NCBI RefSeq assembly: GCF_047511655.1
Contig: NC_133401.1
Span: 12,122,001-12,186,000 of the forward strand
DNA from: Castor canadensis
Taxonomy: Eukaryota > Chordata > Mammalia > Rodentia > Castoridae
Length of the DNA: 64,000 bases
Direction: 5' to 3'
Position numbers and translations under genes: made by a program. The stretch's first letter is position 1. The number at the start of each line of letters is the position of its first letter. The notes under the pieces were generated by a model, which made no database searches, was not told where the DNA came from, and saw nothing but the letters and a program-made list of their open reading frames with translations. This document shows positions 29,370 to 42,289 of the stretch, piece by piece.

Positions 29370-29770
29370 AGGGGTTTAGCCAGATGAGAATATAGAGAGG
29401 AAGAGCATTACTGATAGAAATGAAGAGGCAGAGTCAGAGAGATGCAGAACTAAGCTCAGGGAGAGAAGGAGATGGAGACTGAAAAAAGGAATGAGGTACA
29501 TGTAGAGCAGAGAGAGAGTGGAGGTATATAGAAAGCAAGACAGGGAAAAGTTGAGCACACAAAGATGTAGAAATGAAAGCTCCCAGAAAGACTTAGCAGT
29601 AAAAAGATAGAGTCAGGTGTGATACAAGTGGGACAAAAGACAGATAGGGGCATGGAGAGAGAAGGGACAGTCTCATAAAAAGAGTTGGAGAGATGACTAG
29701 AGAAAGAGATACAAAAAAAGTCAGACCAAGACAGAAGAAACCAAAAGAACAGGAAACACAGTGAGGGAGA
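29370..29770. repeat. Purine-rich tract in pseudogene intron 3
   Basis: agagagatgcag, gagagaaggagatggaga and similar words, matching in type and place the tract in intron 3 of the intact gene. Confidence 0.7.
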
Positions 29771-29935
29771 TGTGCAGATGGATCAGCTTAGACTCAAAGG
29801 CCCAGTGAGAGATGGGCAGGCCAAGGGACAGATAAACCATCTGCACAGCAAAGAGAGTACTGGCTGGATGAGAGTCATCCAGAAGGACAAGGCAGGGAAC
29901 ATCCAGATCTCCACAATGGGCTTCTTGTCCTCAAG

Positions 29936-30093
29936 AGGCTTTTCTGGCCCAACCCTCCTCTTTTCACACCATCACAGCCGGTATCTGCTGCATTATCTTT
30001 AGTGAGTGCTTTACTTACCAGGACTCCAAATTCCTATGGCTGCTAAGTATATTGAAGGATTCCTTTACTATCTTTAGCAGTTTCTACAGCCAG
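29936..30093 (+). pseudogene. CYP2 pseudogene exon 4
   Basis: About 158 nt against 161. The 3-prime part reads AGICCIIFSECFTYQDSKFL and ends SSFYSQ before donor GTGAGC, clearly matching the intact [20 protein letters not shown] segment. The 5-prime boundary is estimated by alignment. Confidence 0.82.
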
Positions 30094-30460
30094 GTGAGCT
30101 CAAAGATTCCACAGTGGCTCAGGAACTGGGGTAGGTGAATCTGGGAAGGGACTGGTGACTTTGCAAAGGAAATAGAAACTGATGTTCCTTCTTCAGGAAA
30201 AATTCTGTTCACACTGCTCACTATTGTAGAGCCCTGTGAGCTCTCCGTGTCCTGGTTTCAGGCACATTGCACATATGCCTTTAACCACTCTCTCTCACAT
30301 ACATGTCCTTACACTCTGAGGTACACATGTCACCAACCCTACAACTTTACCCCCTGCACTCTCCACATAAGATGCTAAGTGAGGAATACGATATCCAAAA
30401 AAGAGGTGATTAGGAATGAAGCTTCTCCAATGGAAGGGTGACTGTGGCTGTGCATGTAGC

Positions 30461-30461
<1 letters not shown>

Positions 30462-30492
<31 letters not shown>
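30462..30492. repeat. (GT)n microsatellite
   Basis: 15 perfect GT units in pseudogene intron 4. Confidence 0.93.
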
Positions 30493-30493
<1 letters not shown>

Positions 30494-30658
30494 CATTCTC
30501 ACCTGGGAGGTATATTCTCCAAGTTTACAAGGTACCCTTGATATATTGCTGTTTTGTGCAGTGCACAAGCTCAAAATCCCCAGAAGCAGCCCTGTGCCTC
30601 CAGGACCATCCCAGAGAGGGTAGGACAGGTTGTGGGGTCTTTCCTGCCTCTCCCTAAG

Positions 30659-30834
30659 TGTCTAAACTTCTCTTGAGCATCCTGCAGCACTTTCCTGGCC
30701 CTCACACTCGCTTGTACAGGAACATTCAAGAATGGGAAGATTTTATCCTTGAGTCCACTAAGATGCACTGGTAAACACTGGACCACAGTGCTCCATAGGA
30801 GTTCATTGATTCCTTCTTGGTCTGCATGGACAAG
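30659..30834 (+). pseudogene. CYP2 pseudogene exon 5
   Basis: 176 nt against 177, so one base is missing near the start. HFPGPHTRLYRNIQEWEDFI is readable, then stops replace residues around the KHRATLD motif; FIDSFLVCMDK ends the exon. The donor reads GCAAGG instead of GT. Confidence 0.85.
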
Positions 30835-31092
30835 GCAAGGACCAGGCTGAATTGGGAGTAGGTGAGAATGAGCTTGCAGGACACCATGTTGACATTGAGA
30901 TAGTGTGTTAGGGTGCAGATATGTGTGTTAAGTATGAATACATCTTTACAGATTGGTAAGAGAGGCCATTGCCCCCACCTCTGTCCCCTGCCCTGATCCT
31001 GTCTCAGTTCACCCAGTATTGTCAGCTGCTGGATGGCAACTAGAGAGTTAACAGGCCTGAGACCCTTCTCCTGCTTCCTCTCCTTCCTCATA

Positions 31093-31256
31093 GCCTTCAC
31101 TTGTTAGGCATGTGCTGTACCACTTGAGTCATGACCCCCTTTTTTGCTTATTTAGGGTCTCATGTTTTTTTGCTCAGAGCCAACCTCAGACCACAATTCT
31201 CCTATGTAAGGACTCTCATGGATTACAGGCAGAGTCATGATGCCCAGCCCCTTCCT
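31093..31256 (-). mobile_element. Composite B1/ID-type SINE, truncated
   Basis: gtgctgtaccacttgagtca, then ttagggtctcatgttttttt ... ggattacaggcagagtcatg. Confidence 0.75.
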
Positions 31257-31444
31257 CTGATTGTGATTGGTCAGAGGCCCACTTCTGCTCTCATTGGTCC
31301 CAGCTCAAATCTATTGTGACTTGTCTGGCAAATGCCTTTGTAGTTGTGAAATATTTCCATTATCTTCCCTGAATAATCAAGTGGAAGAACCAGCCAGGAA
31401 AGCAAAGTCACCTGAGGACAGATTAGCTAAGAACAACAATAAAA

Positions 31445-31615
31445 ATTAACCACTTATGTTTATTTAATACTTATATTCATAACATTGGAGAATCCCAGAT
31501 GATTAAGTAAGGCATAAAGTAGTTACGTTCCTTGCCCAAAGGTATACAGGTAGGAAACTGTAGGGACTGCCTTAGAAGCCAGAAAGTGTGTCTGCAGAGC
31601 CCACTCTATTGCTAC
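31445..31615 (-). repeat. MIR SINE
   Basis: Antisense MIR core: gtagttacgttccttgccca, aaggtatacaggtaggaaac. Confidence 0.55.
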
Positions 31616-31774
31616 TCTGTTGATTTTGAGTAGAAGAAGGAGGAAATAAGGAAGAGGAACAAGTGGTAGAAAGTAACATGGGTTGGGGGTGTGTGTGCAT
31701 GGACAAGTAGACCCATAGCTTGGAAATCTTAAAAGGAAGGAGAGCCTTTAAGGCTTGTGCAACTTCATCCACAG

Positions 31775-31911
31775 GAGAACTTCGTTCCTGAGAGTTTCAC
31801 CATAAAAATTTCATCCTCACAGTGCTCTTGATGTTCTTTGCTGGCACTGAGACCTCCAGCACCATCCTCAGCAAATACTCTTGATCCTCCTTAAGCAATC
31901 TGATGTCTTAG
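31775..31911 (+). pseudogene. CYP2 pseudogene exon 6
   Basis: About 137 nt against 142, with acceptor cacag and donor GTGAGC. In a shifted frame [12 protein letters not shown] is still recognisable as the I-helix oxygen-binding motif, flanked by frameshifts and a TGA. Confidence 0.85.
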
Positions 31912-32231
31912 GTGAGCGTGGCTTAGCATGGGTGGTGCATATCTCAGAGCCCATACTGGAAGTTGAAAACAGAACTTTTGTCCTGATCTATCAAGAAAAA
32001 GAAAAACTCCACATCCACATAGATTTATAATTGGTTATAAATCTTACCCATTGACAAAACTCTTTGACATTGACTAGGCACTTTAGAGTTTGAAAATATT
32101 TCTCTAAAATGTTGATTAGGAGGTACTTTTGCACTCTTGACATATTTCGCAAATTCAAAGCATTCTCCAGTCGCAAAAAAGAATAGGACACCAATTCCAT
32201 CCACAGCCTCTCAACCAAAAAATGATAGGAG

Positions 32232-32567
32232 GGAGGCCTGGAGTAGTTGTTTAAGCCTTTAAATCTCAGCTACTTGGGAGGGGGAAATGGGGAGGATCAC
32301 AGTTCCAGGACAGCCTTGGCAAAATGTTAGTGAGTGCCAATGTCAACCAATAAGGTGGACACGGTGGAGTGACCTGTGTCCCAGTGACATAGGAGGCCAT
32401 AAGTGGTAGGATCATGGTCTGAAATCAGCCTTGGGCAAAACCATGAGCAACTACTTGAAGTATAATGAAAGCAAATAAAGGATGGGGGAGTGGCTCAAGT
32501 GGTAGAGAGTTTGCCTAGCAAGTTTTGAGGTCCTGAATTCAAACCCTGGTGCCACCAAAAAGGTGCT
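32232..32567 (+). mobile_element. Composite SINE with two B1-like units and one ID unit
   Basis: First unit tttaaatctcagctacttgg, second unit cagtgacataggaggccata, then ID half ggagtggctcaagtggtaga and gtcctgaattcaaaccctgg. About 336 bp, the sense counterpart of the trimeric form at 26932. Confidence 0.8.
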
Positions 32568-34673
32568 TGCTTTATTTTTATTGTTTTTACAGGTTATACT
32601 CATTATACAGGTGAGGGATATTCATAGTGACAATTCTGATTAGGTTTATATTATACATTATTTACTTTTCCCCCATTGTCTCTCCACCTCAACCCACTTC
32701 CCACCCAACAAAAATCAATTTCAAGAGGTTTCTTAGTCTGTTTCATGTAGGTATATGAAGTCTGTCTAACATATACCAAGACCTTAATCTCCTTCCTTCA
32801 CCCACTCTCCTCCCACTAGTACCCCCCACCCCCATGCCATATCTATTTTACAGTCCTGGTTTTCATTTTTAATATTTAAGTTGATGTTCAAAGTGGTGTC
32901 TCAGTGTATGCCCACTGTGTGTATACTTTATTTTGGTCTGTTCATCTTCCGTTATTCTCCCTTAAGCCTTTACCTCCACCCCCATTTTTCAATAGCTTTC
33001 AGTACACATCTTTATATCCTCTATCTTCACATCTAATGTTATGTGATATTACTGATGCTCTATTATTCTCTTTTTCTTTCCCTCTTTCCCTGAGTTCCAT
33101 AGAGTAGTTCCACTGTTACAAATGTGTTCTCCATCTGAGTTTGTATTTGATCATGCTTGTTTTTGTGTATATGTTTGCCCTTGGGTCTATCTTCCATGTA
33201 TGAGAAAAAACATGTGGCTTTTGTGTTTCTGATTCTGACCTACTTTACTTGACATGATGTCCTCCATGCATCCATTTACCTTCACACCACATATCATTAT
33301 TCCTTATGGCTGAGTAATACTCCATTGTGTATATATACCACAATTTCTTCATCCATTCATTAGTTGTAGGACACCTGGTTTGTTTTTAAAGCTTGGCTAT
33401 TGTGAATAGTGCTGAGATGAACATCATTGTACAGGTGTCTCTATTGTATTCTGTCTTACATGCCTTTTGGTAGATAACCAGGAGTGGTATCACAGGGTCT
33501 CATGGCAGTTGTATTATTAGTTTTTTGAGGAATCTCCATGTTGCTTTCTATAGTGGTTGTACTAATTGGCATTCCCACCAACAGTGTATAAGTGTTCTTG
33601 TTTTGCTACATCCTCACCAGCATTGATTGTTGTGATTACCCTTGAATATGGCCATTCTAACTGGGGTGAGATGAAATCTAAGTATTGTTTTAATTTGCAT
33701 CTCTTTTATAACCAGGGAAGTTGAACAGTTCTTCATGTATTTACTGGCCATTTGTACTCTTTTGTTTGAGAATTTCACATTTAATCATGTGCTCATTTCT
33801 TCGTAGGGGTGCTGATTCTTTGGTGACTGAGTTTTTGGAGTTTCTTGTAGATTCTGGATATTAGTCCCTTATCAGATGAGTAGCTGGAAAAGATTTTCTC
33901 CCATTCTGTAGTCTGTCTCTTGAGTCTGGTAACTTTCCTTTGTTGTGCAGGAGATCTTTAGTTTGATGCAGTTCCATTTGTACATTGTTTCTCTTAGATG
34001 CTGAGGCTTTTGAATTCTGTTTAGGAAGTTGTTCCCTATATCGATTTGTTCTAGTGTATTTTCTACTGCTTCCTAGAGTGGTTTCAAAGTTTTAAGCCTT
34101 ATGTTAAGGTATTTGATCCACTTGAGTTGATTTTGATATGGGGTGAAATACCAGGATCTAGTTTCAGTCTTCTCCATGTGGGTATCCAGTTTTCCCAGCA
34201 GCATTTGTTGAAGAGGCTGTCTTTTCTCCATTGTGTGTTTTGGGCTCCTTTGTCAAAGATCTGTTGGTTGCAGATGTGTGGTTTTATTTTTGGGTCTTCT
34301 ATTCTGATCCATTGGTCTTCCTGTCTGTTTTTGTGCCAATACCAGGCTGTTTTTATTGTTATGTCTCCATAGTATTGTTTTAAGTCAGTATTGTGATGCA
34401 ATTGGACTCTTTGCTCAGAATTGCTTTGGCTATCTTTTGTGTTTCCATATGTATTTAATGATTGATTAAATTTTTTTTTTTTTGCAGAATATCATTGGAA
34501 TTTTGATAGGGATTGCATTGAAAATGTAGATTGCTTTTGGTAGTAAGGACATTTTCAGAATGATTCTAGCAATCCATGAGCATGGAAGGTCTTTCTATCT
34601 TCTAATATCTTCTTTGATTTCTCTCTTCAATGGTTTGTAGTTTTCATTACAAAGGTCTTTGGTTTCTTTCATT

Positions 34674-34690
34674 AAATTTTTTCCAAGGTA
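34674..34690. repeat. Left target-site duplication of the nested L1
   Basis: aaattttttccaaggta. The matching right copy is at 42141-42158 (aaattttatttcaaggta), with two differences and a 1-nt length change. Confidence 0.8.
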
Positions 34691-36004
34691 GAGATCCAAG
34701 ATGGCAACAAGGGTGTGGAACCAGACAGCGTGAGCTCCATGACTCCAAAACCTTTCTGAGGTGCTGGAGCCACACTTGGCAGAAATAAAGCACCAATGAG
34801 AATCAAAACCTCTATACACTGAACCCCTAGCCCGCAGAAAGCTTCTCCACACCATGTTACACTGAGAAAACAAGTGGGCTGCCACTGCCGCCACCACTGG
34901 CTCCAAACCTGCCTGCAAGACATTTGGCACACCAAACAGGTGAGTGCTAAGTGTCATGCAGAAACCCCCCAGGTATCCCTGAGATAAACCAGCACAGGCC
35001 CTGGGCAGACTGACCTCCCCCGCCAAAAAACCCCCCTGAACAATAAATAGTGAACTGTATCCTAGCACACAGTGGAAGGGGCAGGATCACTGAAAGTTCA
35101 CCAGAGAAGGGGGGAGGGGCAGGGAAATAATATCCCCACAAACTATCAGTAAACAAACACTGGAAAGGCAGGAAGGCTGACAGCAGGCAGGTGATAAGTG
35201 ACTTCTTGAAGCAGGGCAGGTAGCAGATCACAATGATCATCTCCTGAGTCAGTGAGCAGCACCCAAAGTCAAACTTCTCCAAAAAATTGAAAAACAAACA
35301 GCAAACTATCCTAACACACTGACCTTGCCATAGAGAAAGGGGGTGAGGCAAAGAAACAAGCCCCCAGTAAATAAGCACAGTGAAAAGCCACCTCCAAAGC
35401 AGGACAACTAGTGGACTACAGAGATGATCTTCTGAACATGAGGACAGCATGCAAACTTAAACTGCCACACCTTACTGGGGAGGAGCTGACAAAGCAGCTG
35501 CAGCTAAAAGACAGAAGAAAAAAACACCACTTCCAAGCCAGTCACCTGGCGAGACTATGACAGAGCTCCTGCTTAAATGCTAACAACAGGACTGCATGTT
35601 AGAGGGGTAACCCAAGAACTTAAACTAAGACTGAAATTCTATTGTTCCTGAACCTGGAGATGTTTGTTTGTTTGTTCATCTCTCCCTGTTGATTTCTTTC
35701 TTTCTTTTTCTTTTTTGTTAGTTGTGTTATTGTGGGTTTTCTATTTTTACTTTTACTCTTATTATCTTTTTTCCCTCTTTCTACACTATAAATTTTACCT
35801 CATCATCCTTTCATCCCTACTCTCACCCCCTTCACTCTCCATCCTTCTTCTGTGCTAAAACCCATTGCTCCTCTCTCCAACAACTCATTCTGCCCCTTCT
35901 CACCCACTCTCTTTCCCCAGCCCTCACCTTCCTCTGTCATTCTTCTCCAACCTGTCACCAGTCTACCCCTCCTTCCTTCACACTCATCACCCAGTAACCA
36001 ACCT

Positions 36005-36122
36005 TCTAGGTAGGCAAAACATCTCTCTCTCTTTTTTTGTTTTTGGTGGCACTGGGGTTTGAACTCAGGGCCTTGTGCTTGCTAGGTAGGCACTCTTACC
36101 TCTTGAGCCACTCCACCAGCCT
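36005..36122 (-). mobile_element. ID-type SINE inserted in the L1 5-prime UTR
   Basis: Flanked by a perfect 12-bp duplication agtaaccaacct (35993-36004 and 36123-36134). The related L1 at 54355 lacks the insert at this point. Besides the ID unit (gggtttgaactcagggcctt) the insert holds about 28 non-A bases beyond the A-rich run. Confidence 0.9.
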
Positions 36123-36593
36123 AGTAACCAACCTACTATACCAACTTTACACAACCCCAATCCCCTGCAGTCCCTAACACAAGCATCCTCTTCTACAACA
36201 GAAATATACCCAAACACACACAAGGACCACAAAAACAGCAGCCCTCACACTGCTTTCCCCACTCACTCACCCCGCTTCCCATGTCCACCTTTAGTGCAAC
36301 CTTATCCAACCCCCCAAATTTCTATAGCTAGCAGTACAAACTTTAACCCCTGCAACTCCCACTGCTTACAGATATTACCACCAAGAGGTCTTCCATATAA
36401 CACATAAACTACTGGTTGGATATTAAGCCTGTGAATTTGTTAATACCCAGACTATGGACAGAAATAGCACACCACCTTAGCTAAAAACCCAAGACAGCCA
36501 CAAAACAAAGATTAAATCAAGGGAAAGAAAACAGGTGACTGAAACCACCAACTAGCCTATCAAGAACATAGTTGCACAGAACCAAGTGGAGTG

Positions 36594-37832
36594 ATGGGAA
36601 AAAGAAAAAGGGATGGAAACCATTCTCCCCCAAAAAACAATTTAATATAGGATCCAGAGGGAAATGAAGAAAACAGATATCCAGTTTCAGATTCCAACAA
36701 AACAAAGAAATGACACTAAGGAACCCAATGATGCCCACAAGAACATTCTCAAAGAAAAATCCTGCAAGTAATCACTGAGAATTTTAAGGAGATGATATTA
36801 GATGTGGTTAACCAAAGCATAAAAGAGGCACTGAAGAAATTTCAAGACACCAAAAATAAAGAATACGAGAAGACACAGAAACAAATAAATGAACTCATAG
36901 GAGTCCTAAATAAACACCAAAGTGAAACAGAGAACACTATAAATAGAGAAATAAGTGAAATAAAGATGAAAATAGACAATAGTAAAGAGGAAGTGACCCA
37001 TGGTATGGAAAATCTCAGAAAAAAGAGTGAAACAGAAACACAAAACATAATGGAAGGCCACTCCAGCAAACTAGAACAAGTAGAAAACAGAATCTCAGAA
37101 CTTGAAGATAAAAGGAAATTAAAGGAAAAACTGAAGAGCTGTTAGTCAAACAACTCAAGACCTGTGAAAGAAATATGCAAGAACTCACTGTATCAAAAGA
37201 CCAAACCTGAGAATCATGGGCATTGAAAAAAAAGAGGTCCAACCAAAAGGGATTCATAATATATTCAATAAAATAATAACAGAAAAAATTTCAAACTAGA
37301 GAAAATTATGACCATTCAGGTACAGGAAGCCTCCAGGACACCAAACAGACTTGACCAAAATAGAACTTCCCCATGACATATTATCATTAAAACAACTAGC
37401 ACAGAGAATAGAGAAAGAATGTTGAAGCCTGTAAGAGAGAAAAAACAAATTAACATACAAAGGTAAACCCATCAAAATCACAGCAGATTTCTCAGCAGAA
37501 ACCTTAAAAGCCAGAAGGGCATGGAGTGAAGTATTCTGGGAACTCAATGAAATTAACTTCAACCCTAGGATACTCTAACCAGAAAAACTATCATTCAAAA
37601 TAGATGGAGCATAAAAGTCTTCCACGATAAGCAGAAACTAAAACAATATATGACCACCAAACCACCACTACAAAGGATTCTCCAAGGAATTCTGCACACA
37701 GAAAATGAAAGCAAACAAAATCACAAGGGGACAGGCAGTATCAAACAACAGGAGAAGAAAAAAAGGAATCAGAGAGTAACATTGATTCAGCTGCACAAAA
37801 TCAAACCCTTAAACAACAAAAGCAACAAATGA
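36594..37832 (+). pseudogene. L1 ORF1 (RNA-binding protein), broken
   Basis: Starts MGKRKRDGNHSPPKNN, then hits a stop. The coiled-coil region is readable at 36792-37145 (VNQSIKEALKKFQDTKNKEY ... ISELEDK), with frame breaks before the RRM-like part (RIMGIEKKE near 37210). The end GILHTENESKQNHKGTG is followed by loss of the normal stop, so the last frame runs on into the ORF2 start. L1 ORF1 products are trimeric RNA chaperones; this copy is dead. Confidence 0.8.
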
Positions 37833-40800
37833 CAGGAATCACCACATACCTATCAATATTAACACTGAATGTCAAACGGACTCAACTCCCCCATCAAAAG
37901 ACACCATATGGCAAACTGGATTAAAAAGCAAGATCCAACAATCTGTTGTTTACAGGAGACTCATCTTATTGACAGAAACAAACACTGGCTTAGGTTGAAA
38001 AGTTGGAAGAAGATTTACCAAGCCCATTGCCCCTCAGAACAGGCAGGAGTAGCAATACTTATCTCAGAAATAGTAGACTTCAAACTTACATTAATCAAAT
38101 GAGATAAAGAAAGACACTCCATACAATAAAAGGAGAAATACACCAAAAGGAAATAACAATTATCAACCTATATGACCCAATGTCAGTGCACACAATTACA
38201 TCAAACATGATCTGAAGGACATAAAAGCACATATAAACTCCAACACAGGGGTAGTAGGAGCCTTTAATACCCCCTATAACCAACAGATAGGTCATCCAAG
38301 TAAAAAAACAATAAAGAAATTCTAGAACTGAATCACACCATAGATCAAATGGACCTAGCTGATGTGTACAGAATATTTCATCCAATATCTGCACAATATA
38401 CATTCTTCTCAGCAGCTCATGGAACTTTCTCCAGAACTGATGATATCTTAGGGCACAAAGCAATCCTCAGCAAATATAAGAAAATAGAAATAATCCTGTG
38501 CATTCTGTCTGATCACAATGCATTAAAACTAGAACTCAACAACAAAACCAACAACAGAAAATTCACAGACAATTGGAAGCTGAACAACACATTGCTCAAT
38601 GATCAGTGGGTCATTGATGAAATAAAAGAGGAAGTTAAAAGTTTCCTGAAGTTAATGAAAATGTAAACATGACCTGCTAGAACCTATGGGACACAGCAAA
38701 GGAGATGATAAGAGGAAAGTATATAGACATGCATACATATATTAAAAGGGCAGAAAGATATCAGATCAATGACCTAATGCTACATCTCAAATGCCTAGAA
38801 AAACAAGAGCAAGCAAAACACCAAACAAGCACAAGGAGAGAAATAATAAAAATAAGGGCCAAAATTAATGAAATAAAGACCCCCCAAACCATAAAAAAGT
38901 CAATGAAATAAAAAGCTGTTTCTTTGAAAAAAATAAACAAGATTGACAGACCCCTGGCAAGCCTGACTAAAATGAGGAGAGAAAAACCCCAAATCAGTAA
39001 AATCAGAAATGTAAAAGGGGAGATAACAACAAACACTTCGGAAATCTAGGGTATCATCAGAGTCTACTTTGAGAATCTATATTCCAATAAATTTGAAAAT
39101 CTTGAAGAAATGCACAAATTTCTAGATACTTATGACCATCCAAAATTGAACCAAGAGGATATTAACAACCTAAATAGATGAATAATAAAAAATAAAATTG
39201 AAGAAGCAATAAAGATTCTCCCCCCACCCAAAGAAGTCCTGAACTTGATGGAGTCTCTGCTGAATTCTATCAGACTTTAAGGAAGAGCTAATATCAACTC
39301 TCCTTAAACTTTTCCATGAAATAGAAAGGGAAGGAATAGTGCCTAACTCATTCTATGAAGCCAGTGTTACACTCATCTCAAAAGCAGACAAAGGCACATC
39401 CAAAAAGGAGAACTATGGGTCAATCTCCTTAATGAAGATTGATGCAAAAATGTTCAATAAAACAATGGCAAACCAAATCCAACAACACATCAGAAAGATC
39501 ATTTACCATGATCAAGTCAGCTTCATCCCAGGGATGCAGGGATGGTTCAACATACACAAATCTTTAAATGTGATACAGAATATTAACAGAAGCCAGGCTA
39601 AAAAACACTTGATCATCTCAATAAATGCAGAAAAAGCCTTTGATAAGATTCAACATCTTTTCATGATAAAAGCTCTAAGAAAATTAGGAATAGAAGGATG
39701 TACCTCAACATTATAAAAGCTATATATGACAAACCTATAGCCAACATCATACTTAATGGAGAAAAACTGAAACCATTTCCCCTAAAATCAGGATTGAGGC
39801 AAGGGTGCCCACTATCCGCACTCCTATTCAACATAGCACTGGAATTCCTACCTAGAGCAATTAAGCAAGAAGAAGAAATAAAGAGAATACAATTAGGTAA
39901 AGAAAGTGTCAAAATATCCCTATTTTCAGATGACATGATCCTATACCTCAAAGACCCAAAAAAGCTCTACTCAAAAACTCCTAGACACCATAAACAGCTT
40001 CAACAATGTTGCATGATACAAAATCAACTTAGAAAAATCATTAGCTTTTCTATACACTAACAATGAAAAAATTGAGAAAGAATATATAGAAACAATTCCA
40101 TTTACAATAGCCTCAAAAAATTAAATGCCTTGGAGTAAACTTAACAAAGAATGTGAATGACCTGTACAAGGAGAACTACAAACCTCTGAAGAAAGAGATT
40201 GAGGAAGACCACAGAAGGTGGAAAGATCTTCCATGCTCATGGATTGGTAGAATCAACATTGTAAAAATGGCTACACTACCAAAATCAATCTACATGTTGA
40301 ATGGAATTCCCATCAAAATCCCAATGACATTCATCACAGAGATTGAAAAATCTACCCTAAAATTCACTTGGAAACACAAGAGACTGTGAATAGCCAAGGC
40401 AATACTCAACAAAAAGAGCAATGCTGGAGGTATCACGATACCCGACTTCAATCTATATCACAAAGCCAATAGCAATAAAAACAGCATGGTACTGGAACAA
40501 AAACAGATATGAAGACCATAGGGACAGAATAGAGGGCCCAGATATGAATTCACACAGCTGTGCCCACCTTATTTTTGACAAAGGCTCCAAAAATATACAA
40601 TGGAGAAAAGACAGCCTCTTCAACAAATGTTGCTGGGATAAATGATTATCTGCCTGCAAAAAACTGAAACTAGATCCATGTTTATCACCTTGTACCAGTA
40701 TCAACTCAAAATGGATCAAAGACCTTAATATCAGACCCAAAACTCTGAAGTTAATACAGGAAAGAGCAGGGAAGACTCTGGAAGCAATAGGTATAGGCAA

Positions 40801-41643
40801 GGACTTCCTCATTAGAACCCCAGCAGCTCAGCAACTAAGAGAAAGAATGGAAAAATGGGACTACCTGAAATTAAAAAGCTTCTGCACAACAAAAGAAATG
40901 GTCTCTAAACTGAAGAGACCACCCAGAGTGGGAGAAAATATTTTCCAGCTATATATCAGACAAAAGACTGATAACCAGAGTGTAAAGGGAGCTCAAAAAA
41001 CTAAATTCCCCCCAAATCAATGAACCAATAAAGAAATGGGCAATTGAAGTAAACAGAAATTTCTCAAAAGAAGAAATCCAAATGACTAAAAAACACATGA
41101 AAAGATGTTCACCGTCTCTGGCCATAAAGAAATGCAAATCAAAACCACACTAAGATTCCACCTCACTACTGTTAGAATAGCCATCATCAAAAACACCACC
41201 ATCAACAAATGTTGGTGAGGAAGTGGGGAAAAAAGAACCCTCATACACTACTTGTGGGAATGCACGCTAGTATAACCATTGGAAAACAATATGGAGGCTT
41301 CTTAAACAACTAAACACAGATCTGCCATATGATCCAGCAATCCCGCTCCTATGGATATACCCAAAGGAATGCAACTCAGGTTACTCTATTGGCATCTGCA
41401 CATCCATGTTTATTGCAGCCCTAATCACAATAGCCAAGATGGTGGCCAAGATGCCCCACCACTGATGAATGGATTAAGAAAATGTAGTATTTATACACAA
41501 TGGAATTTTACTCAGCCTTGAAGAAGAATGTAATATTATCAGTTGCAAGTAAATGGATGGAACTGGAGAACATCATCCTCAGCGAAGTTAGCCAGGCTCA
41601 GAAAGCCAAAAATCATATGTTCTCCCTCATATGTGCACTTTAG
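37829..41643 (+). pseudogene. L1 ORF2 (endonuclease and reverse transcriptase), broken
   Basis: ATG at 37829 (MTGITTYLSILTLNV). Endonuclease pieces include CCLQETHLIDRNKHWLR (about 37950) and SDHNALKLELNN (about 38508). In the RT, the catalytic motif at about 39925 reads FSDD instead of FADD. C-terminal blocks [20 protein letters not shown] and MFSLICAL, stop at 41641. At least ten frame breaks. Confidence 0.85.
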
Positions 41644-42140
41644 ACCTAAAACAAATGCAGTAATATTATTTGACTTGCGTCACATGCTAAGGCGACGACA
41701 CATAAAGGAGGAATAGAGAAATGTAGGAAACCCAAAACTTGAAAGTGTTTGATGTGCCCACTGTAGAAGAGCTAATATAGTAACCTTAAAGTGACAGAGG
41801 TCACTATGGGAAGGTGACCAGGAAGTAGTGAAGAGGTCTGGTAGAGATAAATCAATTTGGGTTGTAATACACATGTGCATGGATGCAATGCTAGGAATCT
41901 CTCTGTATAACTACTTATCTCAAACTAGCAAAAATGCTATGTCTTTCTTATTATTGCTTATGTCTTCTGTTCAACAAAATTTGAAAAGAGAGCAGAACGG
42001 GTTGTGCCTGGAAGCGAGGGGTGGGTGGGGGGAGAGAGATAGGGCAGGGGGCAGTGGGAGAAATGGCCCAAACAATGTATGCACATCTGAGTGAATGAGT
42101 AAAGAAAAAAAATAGACAAAGAAAAGAAGTTAAAAGAAAA

Positions 42141-42158
42141 AAATTTTATTTCAAGGTA
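42141..42158. repeat. Right target-site duplication of the nested L1
   Basis: aaattttatttcaaggta, directly after the A-rich L1 tail. It continues into the host L1 text actttattg. Confidence 0.8.
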
Positions 42159-42289
42159 CTTTATTGTTTTTTAGGCTATTGTAAATGGGATTTCTTTTTT
42201 GGTCTGTTTGTTGTTGGTTTATAGGACGGTTACTGATTTCTGTATGTTAATTTTGTATCCTGCTACATTACTGAAAGTGTTTATGACTT

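Larger units (their letters stand above)
34691..42140 (+). mobile_element. LINE-1, full length, nested in a - strand L1
   Basis: Starts gagatccaagatggcaacaa (the typical L1 5-prime end). It carries a 1.9-kb 5-prime UTR, ORF1 (from 36594), ORF2 (37829-41643) and a 3-prime UTR with a G-rich run (42014-42060) and A-rich tail. Both ORFs are broken. It lies in intron 6 of the dead P450. Confidence 0.93.

Noticed and set aside
34947..35450. 167-codon minus-strand frame in the L1 5-prime UTR at 34691-36590
   Set aside because: Antisense frame in an L1 UTR; the corresponding frame of the sister L1 at 54355 is broken, so there is no sign of conservation.
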